NCBI GenBank assembly: GCA_947044405.1
Contig: CAMRHE010000076.1
Span: 6,864,001-6,928,000, forward strand
Direction: 5' to 3'
Length of the DNA: 64,000 nucleotides
Origin: Leptodactylus fallax
Lineage: Eukaryota > Chordata > Amphibia > Anura > Leptodactylidae
Each line of letters opens with the position of its first letter. Within the stretch, counting starts at the first letter, position 1. This document shows, piece by piece, positions 13,701-27,770 of this stretch. Made by a program: the position numbers and the translations under genes. The notes beneath the pieces were generated by a model. It had not been told where the DNA came from and searched no databases. It saw only the letters and a program-made list of their open reading frames with translations.

Positions 13701-16700
13701 GGCCGGCCTGTAATTGTCATCATAGGTAGACCTCAACTATGAGAGACAAAATTAGAAAACCAAATCCAGAAAATCACATTGTCTGATTTTTTGCAAATTA
13801 TGGTGGAAAATAAGTATTTGGTCACCTACAAACAAGCAAGATTTCTGGCTCTCACAGACCTGTAACTTCTTCTTTAAGAGGCTCCTCTGTCCTCCACTCA
13901 TTACCTGTAGTAATGGCTCCTGTTTGACATTGTTATCAGTATAAAAGACACCTGTCCACAACCTCAAACAGTCACACTCCAAACTCCACTATGGTGAAGA
14001 CCAAAGAGCTGTGGAAGGACACCAGAAACAAAATTGTAGACCTGCACCAGGCTGGGAAGACTGAATCTGCAATAGGCAAGCAGCTTGGTGTGAAGAAATC
14101 AACTGTGGGAGCAATAATTAGAAAATGGAAGACATACAAGACCACTGATAATCTCCCTCCATCAGGGGCACCACGCAAGATCTCACCCCGTGGGGTAAAA
14201 ATGATCACAAGAACGCTGAGCAAAAACCCCAGAACCACACGGGGGGACCTAGTGAGTGACCTGCAGAAAGCTGGGACTAACGTAACAAAGGCTACCATCA
14301 GTAACACACTACGCCGCCAGGGACTCAGATCCTGCAGTGCCAGACGTGTCCCCCTGCTTAAGCCAGTACATATCCGGGCCCGTCTGAAGTTTGCTAGAGA
14401 GCATTTGGATGTTCCAGAAGAGTATTGGGAGACTGTCATATGGTCAGATGAAACCAAAGTAGAACTGTTTGGTAGAAACACAACTCGTCGTGTTTGGAGG
14501 AGAGTGAATGCTGAGTTGCATCCAAAGAACACCATACCTACTGTGAAGCATGGGGGGGGGCAACATCATGCTTTGGGGCTGTTCTTCTGCAAAGGGACCA
14601 GGACGCCTGATCCGTGTACATGAAAGAATGAATGGAGCCATGTATCGTGAGTTTTTGATTGCAAACCTCCTTCCATCAGCAAGGGCATTGAAGATGAAAC
14701 GTGGCTGGGTCTTTCAGCATGACAATGATCCCAAGCACACCGCCAACGAAGGAATGGTTTCGTAAGAAGCATTTCAAGGTCCTGAAGTGGCCTAGCCAGT
14801 CTCCAGATCTCAACCCCATAGAAAACCTTTGGAGGGAGTTGAAAGTCCGTGTTGCCCAGCAACAGCCCCAAAACATCCCTGCTCTAGAGGACATCTGCAT
14901 GGAAGAATGGGCCAACATACCAGCAACAGTGTGCGCCAACCTTGTGAAGACTTACAGAAAACGTTTGACCTCTGTCATTGCCAACAAAGGATATAGAACA
15001 AAGTATCGAGATGAACTTTTGTTATTGACCAAATACTTATTTTCCACCATAATTTGCAAATAAATTCTTAAAAAATCAGACAATGTGATTTTCTGGATTT
15101 GTTTTCTCATTTTGTCTCTCATAGTTGAGGTCTATCTATGATGACAATTACAGGTCGGCCTCATCTTTTTAAGTGGGAGAACTTGCACAATTGGTGGCTG
15201 ACTAAATACTTTTTTTTCCCCACTGTACTTCACTACTGAAAAGTGCCCATGTCTTTCACCATAAATTCAAGCCTTTACTACTTATCTGAGTGATTGTGTC
15301 CATTTACAATAAAGTCTATGGAGAGGGGGAGGAAGATGAGGAGAGAGACAGCGATAAGAGATTGTCCATAGCATTAATTGAGTCATTTTTGTTAGGAGAA
15401 GGCTGGATAGTAATTCCTGATAATCCAGGAATCCAGCTCTGCAGTGCCGATGTCTCTCTGCTTTGAGGACCTCACCTCTTCTTCCCCTCTACATAGACTT
15501 CTATTGTACAGATATTATCAGTGGTTGAATAAGGCAAATAAGTGAAGACACAGACACTTTTCTTTAATAAACTATATTACATAGTTTGTTATATGCACCG
15601 GTACTATAGATTTATCGAAAAAAAAATAAAAGTTTAGTTATGCTTTAAAATAATGATGATGTCAAAAACAAAAAAGGAAGGTTAAAAATGTAAAAAAGAA
15701 AGTGAAAAACATTGAATTATACGAGTGCTATCTATGCTCTTAGTGTGTTATTTTGATACCAATCGATGGCCCAGATTTGCAGATCTGTACCATTAGACAC
15801 AAGAAGCTCGCTCGATGAGCTTGCGTAGCTGATTTATTTTTAAGGCAATATCTGAATTTAATTTTTTTTTTTTTTTTTTTTTTTACAAATGATACAAGGT
15901 TTGGGAGAAGTGTTTGGGAATGTATTACCGACTTTGAGAACTCAGTTAGGAAGCAGTAGGTGGCGATTTAATACGGGTTTGGGCCGTGTGTAGCTGGAAC
16001 AAAGGTTTGTTTCTTAGAAGTTTTTTAGAACATATTTTCAATCAATCTCCATGAACAAAACCTTCAGTTTTCTCCTGAGAATAATAATAGACTTGTGAGG
16101 AACTAGAGACTGAAAAGCACTTAGCGAAAAAACGTAGATCTCGCTAACACAAAAACACAAAGCGTCGGCGGGGGATCCTTGGCGTATTTTAAGAAGGATT
16201 TCATTTAAAAAGTACCAGGTTTCATTCAAAACATATTTAATGCCATATTGATACCTTGAAATAATGACATCTCTTCCATTAATTCACAGGGAAAGTTTTC
16301 AGCAGAAGTTCTGAGCAAAGAGAACACATACTGGTCCGATCAACCGCACAGACAAGACGACTTCGGGGATTTTTCCATGTGTGCTCGGACAAGTCATTTT
16401 GGCTTCCAGGTTTGCTTGCAGAAGAGTAGCTTGACCGCTGGTTTTGCCCAAAATTGCCCCCTTTATCATATGATCGGGGACCATTCTTTCAAGCTCATAG
16501 TTAAGCCAGGTAATCTAATATAAAGTTGTCAGCTTTTACATTGTCATATTTTACAACAACATTGTAAGGGAATTTCTAGAGGAACATTTCCCTAATAGCT
16601 GCTGGTGAACCCTGGGGGGGGGACACGACAAGACAGTGAGCCCTAATGACGAACCCACCCACTGTCCCTGGCTACTTGCCTGAACTGTCCTAGGCGGCAG

Positions 16701-18921
16701 CCAGCAGCTGGACGGCAATCCCTTCTTAATATAAGTGATAACACAGAACGCAGACAGGACAAACAACAAAAGGGAGGTCAGCTAGCCAAGGGGTCAGTAA
16801 CAGTCTAGCAAGGCAGTACAGAATCAAAATCCAAGAGAATAATCAAAGTTAAAGCCAGACATCAGGAATAAGAATACAGGTAACAAAACAGCAAGATTAA
16901 ATAGTCAGCACGCACAAGGTAATAGCAAGCGCCAATGTGAATGTGAGCAAACAATAAATAGGAAGGAAGACCCTGCCCCAGACTTGATAGGAGGATAGGC
17001 TGTCAATCACACAGGTAAGGCTAAAATTAACTATTAGAGGAGCAGAGGCAAAGCAAGGTGAAGGAGATGGGTGTGGCAGAAAATCAAATTAAGGAGTTGA
17101 GGAAATAGGACAGTGTTCAGACAATAGAAGAAAAACCCAAAGGAAGGAATCACAACCAGACACACATCCTGCGCCACAGCATGAGGCCGGATGAAGGCAC
17201 CAAAGCCCAGATGGGCAAGGATGTTACAAACATATTAAAGAAAAATACATCTTTTTTTGTTGAAGATTTTGCTGCTTTTTTTGAGCCAAAGCCAGGAGGG
17301 GATTGAGCAGAAGGGAGTATGGACCATCTTAGCATGTGATGAGGGTGCGGCTGTTAGGAATCAATTCGCTCCACTCACTTAATCTTGCACTTACCCTTTA
17401 CTCAAACTGCAAACCGAGTGTAAATCACATCCCAACACTGTCCACACACCCCAAATACATGCTGCCATCACCACTAATTTGCCAGGCTCAGTGGAAACCT
17501 CACTCTCATATAAACATTTCATAGAGCACACAAAATACCATTAAACTGAATGATTTGAAACTCAAGGGGGTTCAGTGCTGATATACAGTATTTAAAAAAG
17601 TAGACAAACAGATGACATGACAAACAAACAGTTTTAAAATAAAAGGAGAAACACAAATAAAGCCTAATACTTAGAGCCCTCCTCTGCATGTTGAAAAGAA
17701 TACTCCACAAATGGCCATGAGGCTACTAGCCAGTCAAACTTCCTTATTTATGCCTTACTGAGTTGGTTGAAACCAACTAGTCATAAAGCAATAAAACTTG
17801 ACTTGGAGTATCTGGTATTGATGGCAGGAAGAAACCCCCCCCCCCCAACATTACTTGTATACACACATAGCAATGGAATAGACTAATAACATATGCATAA
17901 ACAATACATTCACTAAAGATATATACACTGAACTATAAAATCCAGTAATGATACATACAAAAGTGTATGTGTCATCTCAAGAAGTATAAGAGTTTCCATT
18001 ATATTTCCCATGACTTTTTTTTAGTAAGTCCTGGGTTTGGCTCATAAAACGCAGCAAAACATGTAACAAAAAAGCAGCTTTTCTGCAACGTTAGCCTAAA
18101 AATGTATTGAGCCAAAGTTGGTATGCCAATTTTCTGGAATATCAATGATAGTAAATATCCCCAGTGTGTAAAAGAGTCAAAATAGATGCAGTAGAACTGA
18201 ATTTATGCTATAGCTGCTCTTTCAATTCAGAAAACTTAGAATTACAGTACCTTGATAAATTTAACTTCATTCCTCAAGTAAGACCATATTTACTGTATTT
18301 TTAGTGATATACAGTGTTATCATAAAATGTATAGCTAAAGTAAGACTTTCATATTATAGAAGGTAGATTTATAGATTAGCCACTATGTATTTAGGATAGC
18401 TAAGCAATTTTTCTAGCATAGGTGTTCCAAAGTGCTCAAGGTAACAGACTTCACTAACAAAATTAGTAATAAATCCATTTGCTTAATACTCTGCAATTTA
18501 ATGCAAGATAATTAGATGCAAAGTAATTATGGCAAAGTTTAACGTGAGTTAGAAAGTACACAAAGTGGAGCAGTGACTTAGAACCAAAATACCTCATTTT
18601 CAAGAGATTTGCTTTTATGCTAAACAGACTCGTACAAAGGTGTATTGAATTTCAGGCTCTTCAATAATTAAACTAGTAAGTGCTCTTTTTTTTTAGCGCA
18701 CACGGATGCCTCAGTCGAGAAAATACAAATAGAATTTCAAGCAGGGCCCGGGGCAGCTATGAAAATGGTGCGTTCACTAAATGTACGGAGAACTGATGGA
18801 GAAACGCATGAGATGGAAAACCCAATAGAGCACATGGCTCTTTCAAAGCTGAAGAAGATTCTCAGTAATGGCGATGCAATGTTGAAAGAGGTATGGAATA
18901 GTTTATTATAGTAATTAAACT

Positions 18922-18954
<33 letters not shown>

Positions 18955-21900
18955 GGATAGATAGATAGATAATAAGGGTGATAGAGAGATAGATTCATAA
19001 ATAGGTAACTAAATAGATATATAGATAGATAGATAGATATGAGATAGATTCATAAATATTATAGATATGATATTTTTGCATTTTGATATATTGCAATATG
19101 TAAACTTAGGACTGCAGAAAATTGACAGCATTGAAAATTGCAGGGCCAAAATTTCTGAAACAGCTAAATATTTCCAATCATTATAATCTAATAACAAATC
19201 TCTCTTTTTTTGACAACAGACTGTAGATAGATAACATTTTGTTATCACTTCTCAACAATTGTCTGATTTTGATTGGAAATCTGTTGGGTCTAGTGGATCT
19301 GAGGTTTATGAAATTGTACTGTATTTATTACAATACAAGAAATTTAGCAGCAATGTTTAATGTTTTTGTTTTTTTCTACCAGAGTAATGTAACGAATAGC
19401 ATGAATACCTCGTCTAGTGAATGTTCATCTAAGTGTGGAAATTCTTCTTCATCTGGTCATGAATCTAACCAAGAAAGGAAGCATAAACCTCTTACAAAGC
19501 ATATACAACACGAGAAGCATCAAAACAAATACTATCACAAGCACAAAGGTGAATCTCGAGAAGCCCACCATTCGAAAGGACGCCATGAAGAAGAAATACA
19601 TGAACAAAAAGGTTACCATAATAAAGAGAAAGAAATGGAAATTCATTGCGAGTGTTGGCTAGAAAAACAACAAAAGCATACCAAGAATCAATTTGGGCAA
19701 GTGGAACATGATAAAAATCACAAGAGCCATGAACATGAAGCATACGAGAGTAACCAAAAAGGCCACCACCAAATTGGACAAAAAAAGAATCTAGATAGCA
19801 CCCAAGATAAAAGCCATCATGTAGCTCACCATGAAGGACATGATCATAAGAGCTTGGAAGAAGGTGAAGGACATGAGCATCACCAGAAAGATCTGAAAAA
19901 AGCGAGACAAAGAGGTGAAGCAGCGGATAATAAACATCAAGACAAAATCCAGCATGGAAAAGAAGAACAGGAGGGCTATACTCACAAATACCAACACAAA
20001 GATCAAAATGAACGAGAAGAGGACAACCAGCGCAAGGATCAAGACCGCAAAGAGCATCATGACACTGAAAAACACCCCCATCAAGAAGGTAGCCATCATG
20101 AATCAAAAGGTGGCCAAACAGATGGGGCAGTAAACTTTAAACATCAACACAAAACCCAGCATGGAAAAGAAGAGGACAGTCATCATTACAAAAATCAACA
20201 TAAAGATCGAAATGAACAAGAAGAGGACAACCGGCACAAGGATCATGACCACAGAGAGTATCATGACACTGAAAAACACCCTCATCAAGAAGGTAGCCAT
20301 CATGAATCAAAAGGCGGCCAAACAGATGAGGCAGTAAACTTTAAACATCAACACAAAACCCAGCATGGAAAAGAAGAGGACAGTCATCATTACAAAGATC
20401 AGCATAAAGATCGAAATAAACAAAAAAGAGGACAACTGGCACAAGGATCATGACCAGAAAGAGCATCATGACACTGAAAAACATCCCTATCAAGCAGGTG
20501 GCCATCATGAATCAAAAGGTGGCCAAACAGATGAGGTAGTAAACTCTAAACATCAAAACAAAACCCAGCATGGAAAAGAAGAGGACAGTCATCATTACAA
20601 AGATCAGCATAAAGATCGAAATGAACAAAAAAGAGGACAACTGGCACAAGGATCATGACCAGAAAGAGCATCATGACACTGAAAAACATCCCTATCAAGC
20701 AGGTGGCCATCATGAATCAAAAGGTGGCCAAACAGATGAGGTAGTAAACTCTAAACATCAAAACAAAACCCAGCATGGAAAAGAAGAGGACAGTCATCAT
20801 TACAAAGATCAGCATAAAGATCGAAATGAACAAAAAAGAGGACAACTGGCACAAGGATCATGACCAGAAAGAGCATCATGACACTGAAAAACATCCCTAT
20901 CAAGCAGGTGGCCATCATGAATCAAAAGGTGGCCAAACAGATGAGGTAGTAAACTCTAAACATCAAAACAAAACCCAGCATGGAAAAGAAGAGGACAGTC
21001 ATCATTACAAAAATCAACATAAAGATCGAAATGAACAAGAAGAGGACAACCGGCACAAGGATCATGACCACAGAGAGTATCATGACACTGAAAAACACCC
21101 TCATCAAGAAGGTAGCCATCATGAATCAAAAGGCGGTCAAACAGATGAGGCAGTAAACTTTAAACATCAACACAAAACCCAGCATGGAAAAGAAGAGGAC
21201 AGTCATCATTGCAAAGATCAGCATAAAGATCGAAATAAACAAAAAAGAGGACAACTGGCACAAGGATCATGACCAGAAAGAGCATCATGACACTGAAAAA
21301 CATCCCTATCAAGCAGGTGGCCATCATGAATCAAAAGGTGGCCAAACAGATGAGGTAGTAAACTCTAAACATCAAAACAAAACCCAGCATGGAAAAGAAG
21401 AGGACAGTCATCATTACAAAGATCAGCATAAAGATCGAAATGAACAAAAAAGAGGACAACTGGCACAAAGATCATGACCAGAAAGAGCATCATGACACTG
21501 AAAAACATCCCTATCAAGCAGGTGGCCATCATGAATCAAAAGGTGGCCAAACAGATGAGGTAGTAAACTCTAAACATCAAAACAAAACCCAGCATGGAAA
21601 AGAAGAGGACAGTCATCATTACAAAGATCAGCATAAAGATCGAAATGAACAAAAAGAGGACAACTGGCACAAGGATCATGACCAGAAAGAGCATCATGAC
21701 ACTGAAAAACATCCCTATCAAGCAGGTGGCCATCATGAATCAAAAGGTGGCCAAACAGATGAGGTAGTAAACTCTAAACATCAAAACAAAACCCAGCATG
21801 GAAAAGAAGAGGACAGCCATCATTACAAAAATCAACATAAAGATCGAAATGAACAAGAAGAGGACAACTGGCACAAGGATCATGACCAGAAAGAGCATCA

Positions 21901-24900
21901 TGACACTGAAAAATACCCCTATCAAACAGGTGGCCATCATGAATCAAAAGATCTAAAACAGCATTGCACCTGCTGGCGTAGACCCAAAGACGACCATCAC
22001 AGAAGGGAAGACCATAACTCTCAAAAAGGTCACCCTGCTTCCAAATGTCATCATTCTCAAGAACCTGACAAGGGAAAAAATGACAAAAAATGCAAATTTG
22101 ATAGCAGTAAGAATGTGGAAATGTCTAAAGAAAACAGAAGAAATCATGCAAAGAAGAGCAGCAGCAGCAGTAGTAGTGAAAGTAGCAGTCAAAGCATGCA
22201 AAAGGACAACTCCAAGAAAGATCATAGAAGGCAAAGGCAAAGCAGTGAAAAAAGACGTGTAAGTAAAAAAATACATGACAATGAGCATGCAAAAACTCCT
22301 AAGAAACACTGGGACAAAAGAACTGAGGATCATGATGTAGTTAAAAAACAGAAAAATGACCACAAAAAGAACCAGAAAGTCCACTGGAAAACTATAAGAA
22401 AAAATAAAAATACATTTTCAGATATTAACAATTGCACAGACTGTGATGTGAACACCCGGACCCATTCAATAGAATCATCAAACTACATGGTAATGATATG
22501 GATATTGCATATAATTATTATCATTATTACTTTTATATATTATTGTATTTTAATATTTTTCCTTAACTTTGGCAGGAACTATTTTCTCCTCAAATTCTCA
22601 CTTCTAAGTTTTGGTCAACATCTAATCTTCTGGTACGTAATGTTTGCATATGACTATACAATAATAGGTCGGCTGCATGTGCAGCAGAATCAAGATGGAG
22701 GACATGGGCCAAAGATGTGCCCAAGTGGTACAGTTTTATAATGGGAAACTTAAACTGGTCCTAAACATTAGACAATTTTTGGTAAATCTTGCTCATATCA
22801 ACAGAATCTGAAAAGCACTCGTCTGGCTATTTTTGACTTTCAAGTGGATATAGCCTAAAGTATCCATTATCTGGAGGAAACTAAATTGACCATGTTTGGT
22901 TTTCAATTTCATAGTCAACCAGTGGTTTCATAGGTGACTGGTAGCAATCTTCCCAATTTAAACAGGTATAGTGTGCAGTACAGTAGGGAGAGGATTGGAG
23001 ACCACTGGGAGATACAACTTTAGCAGAAGTTACAACTTCAGCAGAAGATGTAACACTTCATCGATGTAACGTCATTGCCAAATTAATGTAAACATTATGG
23101 AATCAGAACATTGATTTCTTGGTAAAAGGGAGTGTACCACATTTATAATATTCTGCATGCACAAGGTTATACTAGTACAAACAAAAAGAAACAGCACCGC
23201 GAAACCAATAGTGTACTACCATCAAATTAAAATGAATTAAAGATGTTGAAGGGAATGTTGCTCACCTTGTGGGTTTGTGATTGAGTCACTACTCCCTGAA
23301 GTGCAGAATAATCAGTTTAGGCATCAAATGGAGGGCAGCAGCAGGATAGCGTCACAAAGTGTACAAAATTGTACACTTGAGAAAGGGGCATTCTGTAGCA
23401 CTGAAACGCGTCGTGTGTTCTGGTATCAATAAAGACTTTCCTTGAAGATATCTGGGTAAGCGCGGTTCCTTTTCTTACATCCTACAACCAAGGATTTCCT
23501 GTGGTCCTCATTGTACACATCTCCTGCATCCACAAGGAGTCTTACCCATTTGGAGAACAAGTATCCCCGCTAACTTCAGTCCTATCTTGCTTGGCTGGTT
23601 CTCTTTGATGTAAATACTTGTGTATACATGCTTCTTCCTGTCTATTCACTGATAGGAAATCCCATTACATGTTGATGTTTCTAACTCAGAATTTGTTTCT
23701 GTTGTTTTATAAAAGTCACAGAGCAGCAGCAGCAGAAGCAGCAGTCATGGCAGCAGTAGCAGCAGCACCAGTAGTGAAATGAGCTCCTCGCCATATGAGG
23801 TTTGCAATTCATCATATTAGCCTTCAACATAAGTTTTTGGATATCCCGTAACCGATACTGTATGTTGCCACTGCAATTCGGGCCTGCACTTCTGTTACTT
23901 TAAATGGCAAGAATACAGCAGAACACAGCAAAATTTTTGTAATCAAAAGTTATGGAAACCTTGACCAACTTCATTATACGTCAAAGGGATCTACTATTAA
24001 AAATCTGCAAGCCTTTTTTGTTAGTTTGTTAGTCCGTTAGTCTACTCATGGTCATTGTATGTAGCTTCGATCCTGGTGTCCTCAGCCGATTTTATGATAT
24101 ACAGAGAATGGAGCAGGAAACAGATAGCTCTGTTTTGTGTGTAGTGGCCAGACAAGGTTACTGCACATCAGCTCTCATTCACTTGAATAGGAGCTAAGCT
24201 GCAGTGACTCAGTCTGGCCACTACACACAGAACGGAGCTGTCTGCTTCCTGCTCCATTCTCTGTGTCTCGGATGCATGGAACAGTTCACTGGTGGGGTAC
24301 CAGATTTTAGACCCTCACTAATTTAATTATCAAAATTGGTAGTCAGGAAAATCCCTTTAATATCGCTATAATATTTCATTAATTCAGGCCACAACTCACA
24401 TCAGGAGCTGAATTCAAAAGCTTTTCTCTGGATTGTAACAATTAATCAATTAAAACATTTGCAAATAATGTAACTCATTTAATTTTGTGACTGTCTTTCT
24501 GCAGAACTTGTCTAGTAGAACTCCCCCTAAGGCCGTTCTTCTAGTAAAATCTATCATGAGTAATGCCCGGCACATAGGAATCCAAACCACGGCTTACATT
24601 GATCCAGTTAAGATGAAAGCACAGGCCATCACAGTCCCTCTGGATCACAAAAGTTCATGGAAGACATGTTTTGACGCCTCTGTTTCTGGATACCATAAAG
24701 CCTCGGTAAGAAACTTGTATGAGCAAAACCTAAAGTAAACTTTCTTTTGACAAATCTTTCATGAATTAAAGTGTAACATCTTAGGAAATGTATGTACTAA
24801 AGTATGTAAAAAAGTTAGGTTATTACTGCATCATTAACACAGATTTAAGCCACGAAGTTTCTGCTGTGCGAGAGATGGGGAGTAGTGAGTGTAATATGAT

Positions 24901-27733
24901 CTAGCAGACATGTAGACAGTGACTGGGACCAAGTTGCAGCTCCACTATATGAGGGAGTAGTGTGTGTAATATGATCTAGCAGACATATAGACAGAGTGAC
25001 TGGGACTGAGTTGTAGTTCTATTATATGAAGGAGTAGTGAGTGTAATATGATCTAGCAGACATGTAGACAGAGTGACTGGTACTGAGTTGCAGCTCCACT
25101 ATATGAGGGAGTAGTGCGTGTAATATGATCTAGCAGACATGTAGACAGAGTGACTGGGATTGAGTTGCAGCTCCACTATATGAGGGAGAAGTGAGTGTAA
25201 TATGATCTAGCAAACATGTAGACAGAGTGACTGGGACCGAGTTTCAGTTCCACTATATATGTAATCTAGTTATACAGATATGTAAATTCTCCTAAATGTT
25301 TATATCCATATTCTTTTCAATAAGGGGCAGTATTGTAGTAGTTAGTCTAAGGCCTCATGCACACGATCATCTGTTTTATCATTGTGCTTGCCATATATTT
25401 TCCAACAGATAGCACACTGACCCATTTTTTCTATGGCCCCATACATGACTGTGTTTTTACTGGTCTCTGTGGAGGTCCCAGACACAAAACTCAGGACAAG
25501 TCCTATTCCTGATCGTTTTGCAGTCCAGGTTTATTCAATGAAGTATATGGGCCCATGGAGAATATGGACGGCCATTTCCTCAAAGTGTCCCAGGACACAG
25601 AAACAGGCTTATAGGATAATCTAATATTGCACCTTTCCATGTTTATACAGTGTGACTTTTTCTGATGAATTTTCCAGGCAATGCTGAAATGGGGTATAAA
25701 CTGTCAAGACTATAAAGTCTCAAGTCAACTCTCCACAGGGACACTAGCTGGAGCTCCCGCAGTGCAATTCTCATGGCAATGGAAGAGGCTACCAAGCTGG
25801 CTGAAGAGTACAGCTGGCAGGTAATTGAACTATTACTGGGTCTCTGTTTTAGGTAGGTTTCTATAGACATAAAACTAACTTTAGAAATGTCTATATCCAT
25901 ACAGTCTCATGAGATTTGTTCCTGGTGCAGCATACCTAATGGGATTCTCAGAAAGTCACCGTTCCAATCCAACTCACCAGGTCACCGTAAGACTGGCAGC
26001 CACCTCTCAAGACACATATGATACCATCCTGAAGACGCCAGATGTAAGGCTTGTGATCTAGAAAGTTATTGTTGGTTAACAATTGAGACAACTGAGATAT
26101 CTCAGGAAGATGACAGATGTCACTGTCATATAATGGAAACATAGCCAAATCAATGTTGTTTTAGACATTTGAGATTGGTTTGGTGTATGGCTTCCCCACG
26201 AGGTAATTTTGTTTCTATTTCTGTGGTTCCCTTAAGGTAAAAGGTTAGATAGTACTGCCTTAATGAGGATCTTTCACCAACACCACCAGCTCTAGCATTT
26301 TGCATCCTTTGATAGGTGCCCCTCCTCTGATTCTGGTACAGTTGGAATTTTCTCTCTAGTCTCCACCGTTCATGAACAAACAATGCAGTTAGTTTTGGTG
26401 CCTGATAAAGTAGTTGAACTGGAAAGGGGATGGGTTTCTGAGCTCTGACACTATCCAATCAGAGATGGAGAGGGTCAGAGTGCTCAGTTTCTCACACCAC
26501 ATACCTGCTTCTGTCTGAGACGCTACCTTGGCAGCACAGAGATTTTGGAATTTCTATGTAAGCACTTCACACATCTGTATTGGAATTGCTACTTGAGCAA
26601 TTCCCCCATATTCTGCAGGGAACAGATAACTTTACTACTAGCTAGTAAACAGCTATCTAAAATTCAATATTGTTTTGGTTCTGAGTCCAATATTCTTACC
26701 AGAACCTGCCGCAAGGTTGATTGGACTTCAGCAGAGTCAGGACCCATGTTGCAAAGACAAAACTTTGGTACAAGAAAATAAGTGCACCTGCAGAGCAAGA
26801 AAGCTAAACCAGTAACCCTACGGTGTGCTGAGGTCAAACTAGGAAAGTGCAGAATAGCCAAAAAGTAACCAGAGAAATGTCAGAGTCCAATTCATAGTCA
26901 AATCCAGGAGGTCACAGAAATAGCCAAATTGGAAGCACAGGGAGGATTCAGAAGAACAAGCCAAATATCATTACCAGCAGATCTGCAAAATGAGGAAGAG
27001 ATTCAGGGAGTAAACAGAGAAAGAAGGAGCCCAGCAGTACAAGCAATCACAGGCAAATGACTGTGCTAAAGCCAAGTTTCAATATCCTGATCAAGAAATA
27101 GGTAGTGATTGGGTCTATATCTTAAAGAGGACCTTTCATGTCCTCATGCATAGACTTGTACTGGGTGGGGGTGTTCCTCACAGTACAGCTTAGCGTCATT
27201 GCTGAGCTGTAAGGAATGCCCCCTCTGACAATACAGGGCTACACAGCAATTCAAAAGGCACTGATGGGACAGAAATTGGCACTGCTGATCAGAAGAGAGC
27301 CACGGCTAACCACACACCTTATGCACATATTTTAGTATTTGATAAAACATTTAAGTATTTTTGCTCTCACTGATGTAAATCACAGAACTCCGGCTCTTCT
27401 CACATCCGCTTCTTGGTTTCCATTTATAACTGAAACTATTTTGGCCAATCATTTCATAATATTGCACAAATAATTTCAGTGGCTGATGGCCAACTTCTGT
27501 CTGCCAAGAAAGTGATCTGTCATGATTTATTTTTTTTGTTCATCATTGATTGAAATTATACATGTACGGTATGGCATGATTGGTTATTATATCGTTCGTC
27601 ACTTTGTGCAAGAGCATTCTGTTTTTATACTCCTTTTATTTTTAACTGTGTCTCTGATCACAAGTGGATGTTTGTTGAATTGTCTGTATTATACTGAATG
27701 GGTGCTAAACAAAAAATCTTATAATAGGATGGC

Positions 27734-27770
<37 letters not shown>

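Noticed and set aside
20422..20430. Programmed -1 slippery site A-AAA-AAG in the repeat units
   Set aside because: The zero-frame phasing is CAA-AAA-AGA and the lesion is an added base, so a -1 slip would not restore frame.
20102..21477. Several separate small genes in alternating frames across the repeat array
   Set aside because: They are one exon whose frame moves by +1 at each A6 run; the starts are internal repeat Met codons.
19492..22384. Long hydrophobic minus-strand frames (many Met, Phe, Val, Leu)
   Set aside because: They are shadows of His/Lys/Glu/Asp-rich coding repeats read on the other strand; each repeats with the array and has no splice or start context.
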